64,000 nucleotides of DNA, taken from assembly GCF_900094575.1 (NCBI RefSeq), contig NZ_FMAE01000006.1:62001-126000 (forward strand), read 5' to 3'. Below the pieces are notes generated by a model. It did no database searches. It saw nothing but the letters and a program-made list of their open reading frames with translations, and was not told the origin of the DNA. The stretch is from Bradyrhizobium yuanmingense (GTDB taxonomy: Bacteria > Pseudomonadota > Alphaproteobacteria > Rhizobiales > Xanthobacteraceae). Shown piece after piece: positions 8,386 through 17,331 of this stretch. The position numbers and the translations under genes are program-made. How positions within the stretch are numbered: position 1 is the stretch's first letter; every line of letters begins with the position of its first letter.

Positions 8386-8523
8386 CCTAATTTTTAAGGT
8401 TGATTTTTTCTCACCCTACACGCGCGCGCCGTGCGAGCGTTGCAAAAATGCCGCGCCAAATGCGACATCGGCGCCGCACTCCCTAACGATGTGTGAAGCC
8501 GCAACGCGGCAAGAGAGGATGCG

Positions 8524-9768
8524 TTAACGCGCGTTTCGCGGCAGCTTGGGTAGGAACACCGCGAGCAGCCCGATCGCCGGCAGCCAGGCGCAGACCTGGT
8601 AGACGAACTCGATCGAGGTGTGGTCGGCGAGCTTGCCGAGCACGGCCGCGCCCAGGCCCCCGATGCCGAAGGCGACGCCGAAGAACACGCCGGAGATCAT
8701 GCCGAAGCGGTGCGGCACCAGCTCCTGCGCAAACACGATGATCGACGACGTCGTCGAGGAGATGATCAGGCCGATGGCGACGCTGAGCACCGCGCTCGCA
8801 ACGAGCCCGGCATAGGGCAGCGCCAGCGTGAACGGCAGCGCGCCGAGGATCGAGATCCAGATCACGATCTTGCGGCCGAAGCGGTCGCCCAGCGGACCGC
8901 CGAGAAACGCACCCACGGCGTTCGCCGCGAGAAAGACGAAGAGATAGATCTGGGCTGCCTGCGTCGACACGCCGAAACGGTCGATCAGGTAGAAGATGTA
9001 ATAGCTCGACAGGCTCGAAACGTAGAGCTGCTTGGAGAACAACAGCACGACGAGCACTGCGAGCGCTACCGCGACACGGCGCGAGCTCGGCGCACCGGGC
9101 TGGGTGTGGACGGGCGCCGCTTTCTTCGTCGCGATCTGCGGCGCGTACCAGCGCCCGATGCGCCAGAGAATCAGGATGGCGAGAAACGCGATCGAGGAGA
9201 ACCAGGCGATGCTGCCCTGCCCGAACGGCACCACGATCAACGCGGCGAGCACCGGCCCCATCGAGGTGCCGAAGCTGCCGCCGAGCTGGAACACCGATTG
9301 CGCAAAGCCGTAGCGTCCGCCCGAGGCGAGCCGCGCGATGCGCGCCGATTCCGGGTGAAACACCGCCGAGCCGAGGCCGACCAGCGCGGCGGCGACGAGG
9401 ATGACGAGATATTGGTGCGCGACGCTAAGCAGCAGCAGGCCGAAGAAGGTCGAGGCCATGCCGATCGCGAGCGAATAGGGCTGCGCCTTCTTGTCGGTGT
9501 AGTGCCCGACCACCGGCTGCAGCAGCGAGGCCGTGAACTGGAATGCCAGCGTGATCATGCCGATCTGCGCGAAGTCGAGCGCGTAGGCGTCCTTCAGGAT
9601 CGGGTACACCGAGGCGATCAGCGACTGCATGGTGTCGTTGAGGAAGTGCGAGACGCTGATGCCGGCGAGCACGATATAGGCCGGCCCCTTGGCGGCGGCC
9701 GGCGCCAATTCGGCGACGACGACGGGCTCGGTCAGCGTTTCCTCTGAGACGACGACAGGCTTGTTCAA
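8524..9768 (-). CDS. MFS transporter of the fosmidomycin-resistance (Fsr) type
   Basis: A 414-aa inner-membrane transporter with about 12 hydrophobic segments. The first starts at AYIVLAGISVSHFLNDTMQSL (about residue 30). The NDTMQSL motif and the following HYTDKKAQPYSLAIGM loop are characteristic of Fsr-like exporters, as is the HPESARIARLASGGRYGFAQS loop. A second MFS signature loop, GPLGDRFGRK, lies after the central loop. The first 30 residues are an acidic, valine-rich cytoplasmic extension. The substrate is unknown; family members export fosmidomycin or related compounds. The gene is monocistronic, followed by a gap with no clear terminator. Confidence 0.9.
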   Translation of the reverse strand: MNKPVVVSEETLTEPVVVAELAPAAAKGPAYIVLAGISVSHFLNDTMQSLIASVYPILKDAYALDFAQIGMITLAFQFTASLLQPVVGHYTDKKAQPYSLAIGMASTFFGLLLLSVAHQYLVILVAAALVGLGSAVFHPESARIARLASGGRYGFAQSVFQLGGSFGTSMGPVLAALIVVPFGQGSIAWFSSIAFLAILILWRIGRWYAPQIATKKAAPVHTQPGAPSSRRVAVALAVLVVLLFSKQLYVSSLSSYYIFYLIDRFGVSTQAAQIYLFVFLAANAVGAFLGGPLGDRFGRKIVIWISILGALPFTLALPYAGLVASAVLSVAIGLIISSTTSSIIVFAQELVPHRFGMISGVFFGVAFGIGGLGAAVLGKLADHTSIEFVYQVCAWLPAIGLLAVFLPKLPRNAR

Positions 9769-9864
9769 GGCGGCAATCCGGCGCGGCAGATTGCCGCGAG
9801 GTGCTGATTACGACGCAAGCGACGGTGGGACCAGCGTCAATCGCAAATGGCTGGGATGCGCCTC

Positions 9865-10012
9865 TTACCCTCTCCCCTTGTGGGAGAGGGTGGCTCGCCG
9901 CGTTAGCGGCGAGACGGGTGAGGGGTTTCTATCCTCACGAGCTGTGTTGCGAGCGGATAGAACCCCTCATCCGGCGCTTCGCGCCACCTTCTCCCGCAAG
10001 GGGAGAAGGAAG
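9865..10012. repeat. Bipartite palindromic repeat upstream of the MFS gene (ctctcccc type)
   Basis: The left half is accctctccccttgtgggagagggt with the inner hairpin ctcgccgcgttagcggcgag and then gggtgagggg. The right half is cccctcatcc, the inner hairpin ggcgcttcgcgcc, then ccttctcccgcaaggggagaagg. The two inner hairpins differ completely from each other. It ends within 5 bp of the glmM stop codon. Confidence 0.88.
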
Positions 10013-10015
10013 GAC

Positions 10016-11359
10016 TCAAGCCGCGGCCTGCCCCAATGCCGAAACAATGGTGTCGACGACGTCCTCGACGAGGTGACGGTCCTCGCCTTCGCCCATGACG
10101 CGGATCACGGGCTCGGTGCCGGAGGAGCGGATCAAGAGGCGGCCGTGGCCGTTGAGGCGCTTCTCGCCGTCGGAAATCGCCGACTTGACGTCGGAATCAT
10201 CGAGCGGCTTGCCGCCCTTGTGGCGGACGTTCTTGAGGATCTGCGGCAGCGGATCGAAGCGGTGGCAGACCTCGGACACCGGGCGGCGCAGCTTCTGCAC
10301 CACGGCGAGCACCTGCAATGCGGCGACAAAACCGTCGCCGGTCGTGGCGTAGTCGGACAGGATGATGTGGCCGGACTGCTCGCCGCCGAGATTGTAGCCG
10401 CCGTTCAGCATCTGCTCGAGCACGTAGCGGTCGCCGACCGGCGTGCGCACGAGCTCGAGCCCCTGCCCTTGCAGGAAGCGCTCCAGCCCGAGATTGGACA
10501 TCACGGTGGCAACGATGCCGGGACGCGAGAGGCGTCCATCCTCCTTCCAGCTCTGCGCGATCACCGCGAGCAGCTGGTCGCCGTCGACGACATGGCCGCG
10601 CTCGTCGACCAGGATGACGCGATCGGCGTCGCCGTCCAGCGCAATGCCGATGTCGGCGCGCATCTCGCGCACCTTCTTCGACAGCGCCTCCGGCGAGGTC
10701 GAGCCGCAATCCTTGTTGATGTTGAAGCCGTCGGGCTCGACGCCGATCGGCACCACGTCGGCGCCCAATTCCCACAGCGCCTCGGGCACCACCTTGTAGG
10801 CGGCGCCGTTGGCGCAATCGATCACGACGCGAAGGCCCTCGAGCGAGAGGTCGCGCGGCAGCGTGCGCTTGGCGAATTCGATGTAGCGGTCATGCACGCC
10901 GTCGATGCGGCGGGCACGGCCGAGGCTCGCGCTCTGCGCGAGCCGCTTGTCGAGCGATTCGTCGAGCAGCTGCTCGATCTGCCGCTCGACATCGTCGGAC
11001 AGCTTGAAGCCCTGCGGGCCGAACAGCTTGATGCCGTTGTCCTCGAACAGATTGTGCGAGGCCGAGATCATCACGCCGAGATCGGCGCGCATCGACTTGG
11101 TCAGCATCGCGACCGCCGGCGTCGGCATCGGGCCGACCAGCAGCACGTCCATACCGACCGAGGTGAAGCCTGCGACCATGGCGTATTCGATCATGTAGCC
11201 GGACAAACGGGTGTCCTTGCCGATCACGACGCGGTGGCGGTGGTCGCCGCGCTGAAACGCAAGGCCCGCGGCCTGGCCGACCTTGAGCGCGAGCTCCGGC
11301 GTGATCAGTCCGTTGGCGCGGCCCCTAATCCCGTCCGTCCCGAAATATTTCCGGCTCAT
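10016..11359 (-). CDS. glmM: Phosphoglucosamine mutase
   Basis: A 447-aa enzyme that interconverts glucosamine-6-phosphate and glucosamine-1-phosphate on the way to UDP-GlcNAc for peptidoglycan and lipopolysaccharide. It starts MSRKYFGTDGIRGRAN. The phosphorylated serine is in VMISASHN (Ser101), followed by the DNGIKLFG block. The metal-binding DGDADR motif and the C-terminal phosphate-binding IRSSGTEPVIRVMGEG are present. The ATG at 11359 is chosen because GGGGGA lies just upstream; an ATG four codons earlier has no such site. It stands alone on the minus strand. Confidence 0.97.
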   Translation of the reverse strand: MSRKYFGTDGIRGRANGLITPELALKVGQAAGLAFQRGDHRHRVVIGKDTRLSGYMIEYAMVAGFTSVGMDVLLVGPMPTPAVAMLTKSMRADLGVMISASHNLFEDNGIKLFGPQGFKLSDDVERQIEQLLDESLDKRLAQSASLGRARRIDGVHDRYIEFAKRTLPRDLSLEGLRVVIDCANGAAYKVVPEALWELGADVVPIGVEPDGFNINKDCGSTSPEALSKKVREMRADIGIALDGDADRVILVDERGHVVDGDQLLAVIAQSWKEDGRLSRPGIVATVMSNLGLERFLQGQGLELVRTPVGDRYVLEQMLNGGYNLGGEQSGHIILSDYATTGDGFVAALQVLAVVQKLRRPVSEVCHRFDPLPQILKNVRHKGGKPLDDSDVKSAISDGEKRLNGHGRLLIRSSGTEPVIRVMGEGEDRHLVEDVVDTIVSALGQAAA

Positions 11360-11580
11360 ATCGTCCCCCAAGCAGCAACCAGGGACTCCCCTCTACAACC
11401 ACGGGCTGCCCCAACGGGACCCGCATCCCTGATTTGCCGAGGTCTTATAAAGCTATCGCGGCTAACTTGGCTTCAAAAAATATGATGAATCATTACGGAA
11501 CCGGCGCCGCGACCGCCCCCGATAACAGATTGTTAACATTGCAATTCCGGCGTGACTAGCGAAAAGCGGTGGAACTCGCC

Positions 11581-11748
11581 TTAATCCGAGCGCTTCACAT
11601 GGCCGTCCGCGCGGCTGGGCGCCGGCTGGGTGACGTTGACGGGATCGGAGCCCGGGAAGGTCTCCTCCAGCCCCTCTTCGAGCGCCTCCTCGAGATCATG
11701 CTTCTCCTTGATCTCTTCCGGCGAAGGTCCTGCGTGCGGCTTCGTCAT
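11581..11748 (-). CDS. Small acidic protein of unknown function (55 aa)
   Basis: The 55-aa product MTKPHAGPSPEEIKEKHDLE continues into a glutamate-rich helix and a short GSDPVNVTQPAPS segment. The charge pattern suggests a small helical, perhaps intrinsically disordered, cytoplasmic protein. GGAGAG at correct spacing supports the ATG at 11748 over an ATG 19 codons upstream. A similar DPVNVTQP-type ending is, to my recollection, found in short conserved Rhizobiales proteins of unknown role. It is convergent with nothing and divergent from the lactate dehydrogenase-like gene, sharing its upstream region. Confidence 0.7.
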   Translation of the reverse strand: MTKPHAGPSPEEIKEKHDLEEALEEGLEETFPGSDPVNVTQPAPSRADGHVKRSD

Positions 11749-11877
11749 GACGCTCTCCTTGGCACTCTCCTTCCAAAACGTTCTGCAAACGATTTGGCTG
11801 TGCATCCAACCATGCTAGATGACCCCGAAATCTTCCGATGCAAGACTGTTTGGTACGTGACGGGCCGGGGAAACGAC

Positions 11878-13014
11878 ATGAAGCATATTACCTGTATCGA
11901 CGATCTTCGCACGCTGCATCGGCGCCGCGTGCCGAAGGCATTCTTCGACTATTGCGACCGCGGCTCCTACGCCGAGGAGACGCTGCGCGCCAACCGCGAG
12001 GACATGCAGGCGATCAAGTTCCGCCAGCGCATCCTGGTCGACGTCTCCAAGCGCGACACCTCGACCACGATCCTCGGCGAGCCGTCGACGATGCCGCTGA
12101 TCCTCGCGCCGGTCGGCCTGCTCGGCATGCAGCACGGCGACGGCGAGATCCACGCCTGCCGCGCCGCGCAGGCCGCCGGCATCCCGTTCACGCAATCGAC
12201 GATGTCGATCTGCTCGATCGAGGACATCGCCGCCAGCGTCGAGAAGCCGTTCTGGTTCCAGCTCTACGTCATGAAGGACCGCGGCTTCATCAAGGAATTG
12301 ATCCAGCGCGCGATGGCCGCCAAGTGCAGCGCGCTGGTGCTCACGGTGGACCTGCAGGTGATCGGCCAGCGCCACGCCGACATCAAGAACGGCATGACGG
12401 TGCCACCGGAATGGTCGCTGTCGAAGCTGCTGGACTTCGCCAGCAAGCCCGCCTGGGTCTCCGGCGTGCTGCAGGGCAAGCGCCGCACCTTCGGCAATAT
12501 CGCCGGCCACGTGAAGAACACTGAAGATCTCAACCGCCTCGCCGAATGGACGGCCTCGCAGTTCGACACCTCCTTGAACTGGAAGGACGTCGAGTGGGTC
12601 CGCAGCATCTGGCCGGGCAAGCTGATCATCAAGGGCATCCTCGACGTCGAGGACGCCGAGGAAGCCGCCAAGACCGGCGCGCAGGCGCTGGTGGTATCCA
12701 ACCACGGCGGCCGCCAGCTCGACGGCGCGCCGTCCTCGATCGAGGTCCTGCCCGAGATCGCGGACGCGGTGGGCGACAGGATGGAGATCATGTTCGACGG
12801 CGGCATCCGCTCGGGCCAGGACGTGATGCGCGCGCTGGCGCTCGGCGCAAAGTCGTGCATGATCGGCCGCGCCTATGCCTATGGCCTCGGTGCCGGCGGC
12901 CAGGCCGGCGTCGCCAAGGCGATCGACATCATCCAGAAGGAGCTGCTCACCACGATGGGCCTGTGCGGCGTCAACCGGGTGGACGAGATCGACGATCACG
13001 TGATTGCGGTGTGA
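11878..13014 (+). CDS. lldD: FMN-dependent alpha-hydroxy acid dehydrogenase (L-lactate dehydrogenase type)
   Basis: A 378-aa flavoenzyme of the lactate dehydrogenase/glycolate oxidase family, which passes electrons from an L-2-hydroxy acid such as L-lactate to the respiratory chain. The FMN-binding LILAPVGLLGMQHGDGE segment, the FWFQLYVMKDRGF strand, the catalytic NHGGRQLDG block (His276) and the phosphate-binding DGGIRSGQDVMRALALGA and IGRAYAYGLGAGG blocks are all present. The start at 11878 has GGGGA upstream; an in-frame start about 100 codons earlier is not supported. It is alone on the plus strand, with no lactate permease or LldR-like regulator beside it. The exact substrate is unproven. 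Confidence 0.9.
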   Translation: MKHITCIDDLRTLHRRRVPKAFFDYCDRGSYAEETLRANREDMQAIKFRQRILVDVSKRDTSTTILGEPSTMPLILAPVGLLGMQHGDGEIHACRAAQAAGIPFTQSTMSICSIEDIAASVEKPFWFQLYVMKDRGFIKELIQRAMAAKCSALVLTVDLQVIGQRHADIKNGMTVPPEWSLSKLLDFASKPAWVSGVLQGKRRTFGNIAGHVKNTEDLNRLAEWTASQFDTSLNWKDVEWVRSIWPGKLIIKGILDVEDAEEAAKTGAQALVVSNHGGRQLDGAPSSIEVLPEIADAVGDRMEIMFDGGIRSGQDVMRALALGAKSCMIGRAYAYGLGAGGQAGVAKAIDIIQKELLTTMGLCGVNRVDEIDDHVIAV

Positions 13015-13048
13015 GTGCGTCTGCCGGGATGCCGCAGCAATAATCACT

Positions 13049-13203
13049 GTCGTCCCGGACAAGCGCGCCCAAAGCGCGCGCCGATCCGGGACCCATAGCC
13101 ACAGAAGGGTGTGGCTATGGGGGCTCGGAGTGGCCTGCTTCGCGCAACAACTTTTCCCTGTGGTTATGGGTCCCGGACCTGCGCTGACGCTTGTCCCGGA
13201 CGA
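13049..13203. repeat. Palindromic repeat, gtcccggacaagcgcgcc type
   Basis: The arms are gtcgtcccggacaagcgcgcc near 13049 and its complement near 13203, with an inner ccataaccaca-like pair. Related copies are at 52375-52424 (half), 55270-55411 and, more divergent, 17176-17318. It fills the gap between the two convergent genes. Confidence 0.85.
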
Positions 13204-13243
13204 CGGGGGCATTTGAGGCGGCAGGTGCGCGTCTCACAGCCCC

Positions 13244-13870
13244 TCACATCGGCGGCGTCAGGCCGTCGCGGCCGACGCTGACGCGGTTGGTCTCGAACGA
13301 GCCGTCGGGCAATTGCTTCATGAAGGCGATCACCTTGGCGCCGGGCTTCAGCTCGGATTTGTCGCCGGGCACGAAGGTCACGACCGGCGTGTCGTCGGCG
13401 ACGAACACCTTCTTCTCGCCGTCCTTGTACTTGACCAGCAGCGTGTGACCGTCATTGCCGACGACGCTCTCCGCGACGGTCGCATTGGTCATGCTGGAGT
13501 TGGGCTTGAGGTCCCAGGGTCGCGAGCCTTCGCCGGTGCCGCGCATGCTTTCCGGAAACACGTGCACCTCGACGGCGTTCTGGCTGCCGTCCGGTCCCGG
13601 CACGGTGGTGGCGCCGATGAACGAGCCCGGCTTGATGTCGGCGAGCGAGATCTTGGTAACGCCCGACACGTTCACGTCGGAGGCGAGGCGAAGCTTGAGC
13701 TCTTCACCGCTGCGCGATTTGACCTGCATGGTGTCGCCATTGACGCTTTCGATGGTGCCGCGCACGCGCGTCGGCACCGGCGCTCTCTGGGCGAAGGCGC
13801 AGTAGGTCGAGACGACCACCATCGCGACGGCGATCAGGGGGCGTGTGAAAGTTGCACGTTGAACAGGCAT
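13244..13870 (-). CDS. Exported protein with a small beta domain, function unknown
   Basis: A 208-aa protein with a signal peptide (about 27 residues, ending in CAFAQ) and a periplasmic region beginning RAPVPTRVRGTIESVNGDTM. The segment VRGTIESVNGDTMQVKSRSGEELKLRL resembles the OB-like repeat of DUF5666-type proteins. A second related segment, VGNDGHTLLVKYKDGEKKVFV, lies in the C-terminal half. GGAGACC supports the ATG at 13870. It precedes nothing on its strand and follows aroE by 65 bp, so co-transcription with aroE is possible. I do not assign a function. Confidence 0.82.
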   Translation of the reverse strand: MPVQRATFTRPLIAVAMVVVSTYCAFAQRAPVPTRVRGTIESVNGDTMQVKSRSGEELKLRLASDVNVSGVTKISLADIKPGSFIGATTVPGPDGSQNAVEVHVFPESMRGTGEGSRPWDLKPNSSMTNATVAESVVGNDGHTLLVKYKDGEKKVFVADDTPVVTFVPGDKSELKPGAKVIAFMKQLPDGSFETNRVSVGRDGLTPPM

Positions 13871-13934
13871 GACGGTCTCCGATTGTCCCACGACGTAGAA
13901 CTCCAGAGATGGTGTGCTATTCGCCGCGCCCCTC

Positions 13935-14774
13935 TCAAGTCTTCGTGAGATCGGCTTCGACCAATGCGCGCAGCTCGGCGGTGACCTCGGGCCGCCGCCC
14001 GAACCACAGCTCGAAGCCGCGCACCGCCTGATGCAGCAGCATGCCGAGCCCATCGGCGGTCTTCAGGCCACGCGCCGTCGCCGCGGCGAGCAGCGGCGTC
14101 ACCAGGGGAACGTAGACGAGGTCGGCGACGACGGCATCTTGCGGCAGGCGCGCGAGGTCGACGTCGAGTGAAGGCTGGCCATGCATGCCGAGCGAGGTCG
14201 TGTTCACGAGAAGCTTTGCGCGCGGCAGCACCTCGCCGATCGCGTCCCACGGCAGCGGATGCACGTTCGATCCGAACTGTTGTGCCAGCGTCTCGGCCCG
14301 CGCCATGGTGCGATTGGCGACATGCACGCAGCTGATGCCGCGTTCCAGCAACCCAAACACGACCGCGCGCGAGGAGCCGCCGGCCCCCAGCACCAGCGCT
14401 TCCTCGGCCATGTCCCAGCCGGGCGCGCTGGCGTCGAGATTGTTGATGAAGCCTTCGACATCGGTGTTGGTGGAGCGCTGCTCGCCGTCGGCAAACCACA
14501 GCGTGTTGGCGGCGCCGACCGCCCTGGCGCGCGCGTCGGGCGTTGACAGCGCCAGCACGGCTTCCTTGTGCGGGATGGTGACGTTGGCGCCGACGAAGCC
14601 GCGCAGCGACAGCCGCAGCACGAAATCGCGCAGATCCTCGGGCGGCACCGCCTCGATGACATAGCCGCCCTCGATGCCGAGCGTGCGCAGCCAGTGATGG
14701 TGGATCAGCGGCGAGCGCGAATGCGCGGCCGGCCATCCGATCAGACAGGCTGCAGGGGGCTTGGGCGCGGTCAT
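13935..14774 (-). CDS. aroE: Shikimate dehydrogenase
   Basis: A 279-aa NADP-dependent enzyme that reduces 3-dehydroshikimate in aromatic amino-acid synthesis. It begins with the substrate block CLIGWPAAHSRSPLIHH (SxS motif). The catalytic lysine is in ANVTIPHKEAVL and the aspartate in NTDVEGF. The Rossmann loop VLGAGGSSRAVVFGL and the NRTMARAE block follow. GAGGGAAAG lies before the ATG. No coaE or maf gene is beside it, unlike the arrangement in many alphaproteobacteria, so it may be a second or relocated copy. Confidence 0.93.
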   Translation of the reverse strand: MTAPKPPAACLIGWPAAHSRSPLIHHHWLRTLGIEGGYVIEAVPPEDLRDFVLRLSLRGFVGANVTIPHKEAVLALSTPDARARAVGAANTLWFADGEQRSTNTDVEGFINNLDASAPGWDMAEEALVLGAGGSSRAVVFGLLERGISCVHVANRTMARAETLAQQFGSNVHPLPWDAIGEVLPRAKLLVNTTSLGMHGQPSLDVDLARLPQDAVVADLVYVPLVTPLLAAATARGLKTADGLGMLLHQAVRGFELWFGRRPEVTAELRALVEADLTKT

Positions 14775-14840
14775 CTTTCCCTCGGGTCGTTTCCGAGGCG
14801 ATCCATTTCGCGTCGCGCCCGCTCTGTCAAGCGCGCGCGG

Positions 14841-16583
14841 TCAGCTCGCAGCGGTCTCATCGGCGGCCCGGCCCTTGATGTCGGCGATGGCGCGCTCGAG
14901 GCTCGTGCGGTAACGCGCGCGCGGCGGCGTGACGCCATGGGTGAGCAGCGCGCGGCGGACCGCGGGCGAGGCCCCCGTGATGAACAGCCGGATGCCTTGG
15001 CGGTGCGCCTTGGCGGCGACGCGGCCGATCACGTTGGCCGCGGTCGAATCCAGGAACGGCACCGCGGCGAAATCGACCACGAAGGCCTTACGCCTGTCGG
15101 CAATGCCGTCGAGCACGCTGCCGATCGCCGAGGCCGCGCCGAAGAAGAACGCGCCGGTGATGCGATAGACCAGCACGTCGCGGTCGACCGCAAGCGCGGG
15201 ATCGTAACGCACACGGTCGCCGTTGCCGTCGTCGGGGCGATCATCCGCAACCAGTGGCGTCCGCTCCTCGATGCCGGTCATCTCCGCCATGCGATGGATG
15301 AACAGCACCGCGCCCAGCGCGAAGCCGACCAGGATGCCCTCGGTGAGATCGCGAAAGATCGTGAGCAGGAAGGTCGCGAGCAGCACCACGGCATCGCCCC
15401 ATGACGAGCGCAGCAGAGTTGCGAATTCATGCTTCTCCGCCATGGTCCAGGCCACCACCACCAGCACCGCGGCGAGCGCGGCCAGAGGGATGTAGCTTGC
15501 AAGCGGCGCCGCGACCAGCATGAACAGCAGCAGGAACACCGAATGCAGCATGCCCGCGAGCGGCCCGCGCGCGCCGGCGCGGATGTTGGTCGCGGTGCGC
15601 GCGATCAGCCCGGTGACGCAGATGCCGCCGAACAGCGCCGAGCCGATATTGGCCGCACCTTGCGCCACCAGCTCGCAATTGGAGCGATGACGGCGGCCGG
15701 TCATGCCGTCGGCCACCACCGCCGACAGCAGCGATTCGATCGCCGCCAGCAGCGCGAACGCGATCGCATCCGGCAACACCGCCCTTGCCTTTTCCAGTGA
15801 GAACGCGGGCAGCGCCGGCGATGGCAATTCGCGCGGGATGCCGCCGAAGCGCGAGCCGATGGTCTCGACCGGCAACGACAGCACCGCGCTGGCGACGGCT
15901 GCAAACACGACCGCGATCAGGATCCCGGGCCAGGACGGCCGCCAGCGACGCAAGGCGGCGATAATGCCGATGCTGACGAGGGCGACCGCGACGGCGGACG
16001 GATTGATCGTGTTGAGGCCGCCGGCGAGCGCGACGAGCTTGGGCACGAACTCGCTGGGCTCCTTGCCCACGAGCGTGATGCCGGAGAGATCGCGGAGCTG
16101 GCTGGCAAAGATGATGACGGCGATACCGGCGGTGAAGCCGACGGTGACGGGATAGGGAATGAACTTGATGTAGGTGCCGACCCTGAGCAGCCCTGCGCCG
16201 ATCAGGAACAGGCCCGCCATCATGGTGGCGAGGATGACGCCATCGACGCCATGCCGCTCCGCAGTCGCCGCGACCAGAACGATGAACGCACCGGCAGGGC
16301 CGCCGATCTGGAACCGGCTGCCGCCGAGCAAGGAGGCGATGAAGCCGCCGGCGACGGCGGTGTAGAGGCCGCGGTCCGGCGTCACGCCCGAGGCAATCGC
16401 GATCGCCATCGACAGCGGCAGCGCGACGATCGCGACCGTGAGGCCTGCGAAGACGTCGGCGCGGAAATCCGCGAGGCCGTAGCCTTCGCGAAAGACGGTG
16501 ACGAGCTTCGGCAGATACAGTTCGGCAAAGGTCGGCTGACGCAGCTGGTGCAGCCGTCCTGCCTGATCGCTCGTGATGCTCAT
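14841..16583 (-). CDS. SulP family anion transporter with C-terminal STAS domain
   Basis: An approximately 580-aa inner-membrane transporter. The N-terminal region YGLADFRADVFAGLTVAIVALP begins the first membrane helices of the sulfate-permease fold. About a dozen hydrophobic segments end near residue 430. A STAS domain follows (DVLVYRITGAFFFGAAS to the FLDSTAANVIG strand). Such proteins move sulfate, bicarbonate or dicarboxylates. The start at MSITSD (16583) is chosen because residues upstream look unlike the family; another in-frame ATG lies at 16637. The XRE regulator gene ends about 105 bp upstream on the same strand, so a two-gene unit is likely. The substrate is not predictable from sequence alone. 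Confidence 0.9.
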   Translation of the reverse strand: MSITSDQAGRLHQLRQPTFAELYLPKLVTVFREGYGLADFRADVFAGLTVAIVALPLSMAIAIASGVTPDRGLYTAVAGGFIASLLGGSRFQIGGPAGAFIVLVAATAERHGVDGVILATMMAGLFLIGAGLLRVGTYIKFIPYPVTVGFTAGIAVIIFASQLRDLSGITLVGKEPSEFVPKLVALAGGLNTINPSAVAVALVSIGIIAALRRWRPSWPGILIAVVFAAVASAVLSLPVETIGSRFGGIPRELPSPALPAFSLEKARAVLPDAIAFALLAAIESLLSAVVADGMTGRRHRSNCELVAQGAANIGSALFGGICVTGLIARTATNIRAGARGPLAGMLHSVFLLLFMLVAAPLASYIPLAALAAVLVVVAWTMAEKHEFATLLRSSWGDAVVLLATFLLTIFRDLTEGILVGFALGAVLFIHRMAEMTGIEERTPLVADDRPDDGNGDRVRYDPALAVDRDVLVYRITGAFFFGAASAIGSVLDGIADRRKAFVVDFAAVPFLDSTAANVIGRVAAKAHRQGIRLFITGASPAVRRALLTHGVTPPRARYRTSLERAIADIKGRAADETAAS

Positions 16584-16688
16584 GTCAGCAAGGTGCTCCG
16601 CTGGCCCCACAATGCTCCGAAGCATCGTGCGTCCCAAGGTGCGACGATGCGCTAGCCCATCTTGATCCCGGGCACGATCAACGCGCGA

Positions 16689-16961
16689 TCATGCTCCGAC
16701 ACGGCGCGGCGGCCCCGGCTCTTTCAAGCGAACGCCACGTCCGCCGCTGTCGCTGCGGGCCTGCTCGCCGATCAGCTCGACGCCGGCCCGGTCGAACGCC
16801 TCGACCACCTTGATCAAGGTCTCGACCACGCCACGAACATTGCCGGTGGAGGCCTCCATCCGCTGGATGGTCGGCAGCGACACGCCGGCGAGCTCGGCCA
16901 GGGTTTTCTGGTCGATGCCGAGCAACGCGCGGGCTGCCCGCATCTGGAACGAGGTGATCAC
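16689..16961 (-). CDS. XRE-type helix-turn-helix regulator
   Basis: A 90-aa DNA-binding protein starting with a GTG codon preceded by GAGG. The XRE domain runs from FQMRAARALLGIDQKTLAELAG to SLPTIQRMEASTGNVRG (about residues 6-45). The C-terminal half VETLIKVVEAFDRAGVELIGE is the usual helical extension of this short family. An ATG six codons in is an alternative start. It lies directly upstream of the SulP gene, so local control of that transporter is the simplest hypothesis. Confidence 0.88.
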   Translation of the reverse strand: MITSFQMRAARALLGIDQKTLAELAGVSLPTIQRMEASTGNVRGVVETLIKVVEAFDRAGVELIGEQARSDSGGRGVRLKEPGPPRRVGA

Positions 16962-17064
16962 CTTGGCCTCACTTACGAGCAGTTATAAGTGATATCTGGA
17001 ACATATACAATGATGTAAAATACATCATACGGTGGCGAAAGCAAGGGAGGCGTCGTCCATAGCC

Positions 17065-17150
17065 TCCGTCATTGCGAGCGTAGCGAAGCAAATCCAGAAT
17101 CTTTCCGCGGAGGGATTTCTGGATTGCTTCGCTGCGCTCGCAATGACGGA
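17065..17150. repeat. Palindromic repeat, gtcattgcgagcg type
   Basis: The arms tccgtcattgcgagcg and cgctcgcaatgacgga enclose tagcgaagca and tctggattgcttcg. It is one of two such copies in the window, the other at 30237-30317. Together with the next repeat it fills most of the gap of about 370 bp upstream of the XRE gene; no coding sequence is evident there. Confidence 0.88.
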
Positions 17151-17175
17151 GTGTGGTGCAGTGGCATACGAGAAT

Positions 17176-17318
17176 CTCGTGTCCCGGACGCGCTGCAACG
17201 CTCTTGGCGTTGCTGCGCAGAGCCGGGACCCACAAATTCCGAGCAGGCCCGCTGATACATGGGCCCCGGCTCTGCAGCGCACCGCTGAACGAGCGCTGCG
17301 CTGCGTCCGGGGCACGAG
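17176..17318. repeat. Palindromic repeat, ctcgtgtcccggac type
   Basis: The outer arms ctcgtgtcccggacgc and gcgtccggggcacgag enclose two inner complementary blocks around gccgggacccac and tgggccccggct. It abuts the 3' end of the EF-G paralogue at 17332. Confidence 0.8.
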
Positions 17319-17331
17319 ATCGCCTAACCGG

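Noticed and set aside
14568..15404. Long plus-strand frame opposite aroE and sulP
   Set aside because: Antisense shadow crossing two real genes; composition is not protein-like.
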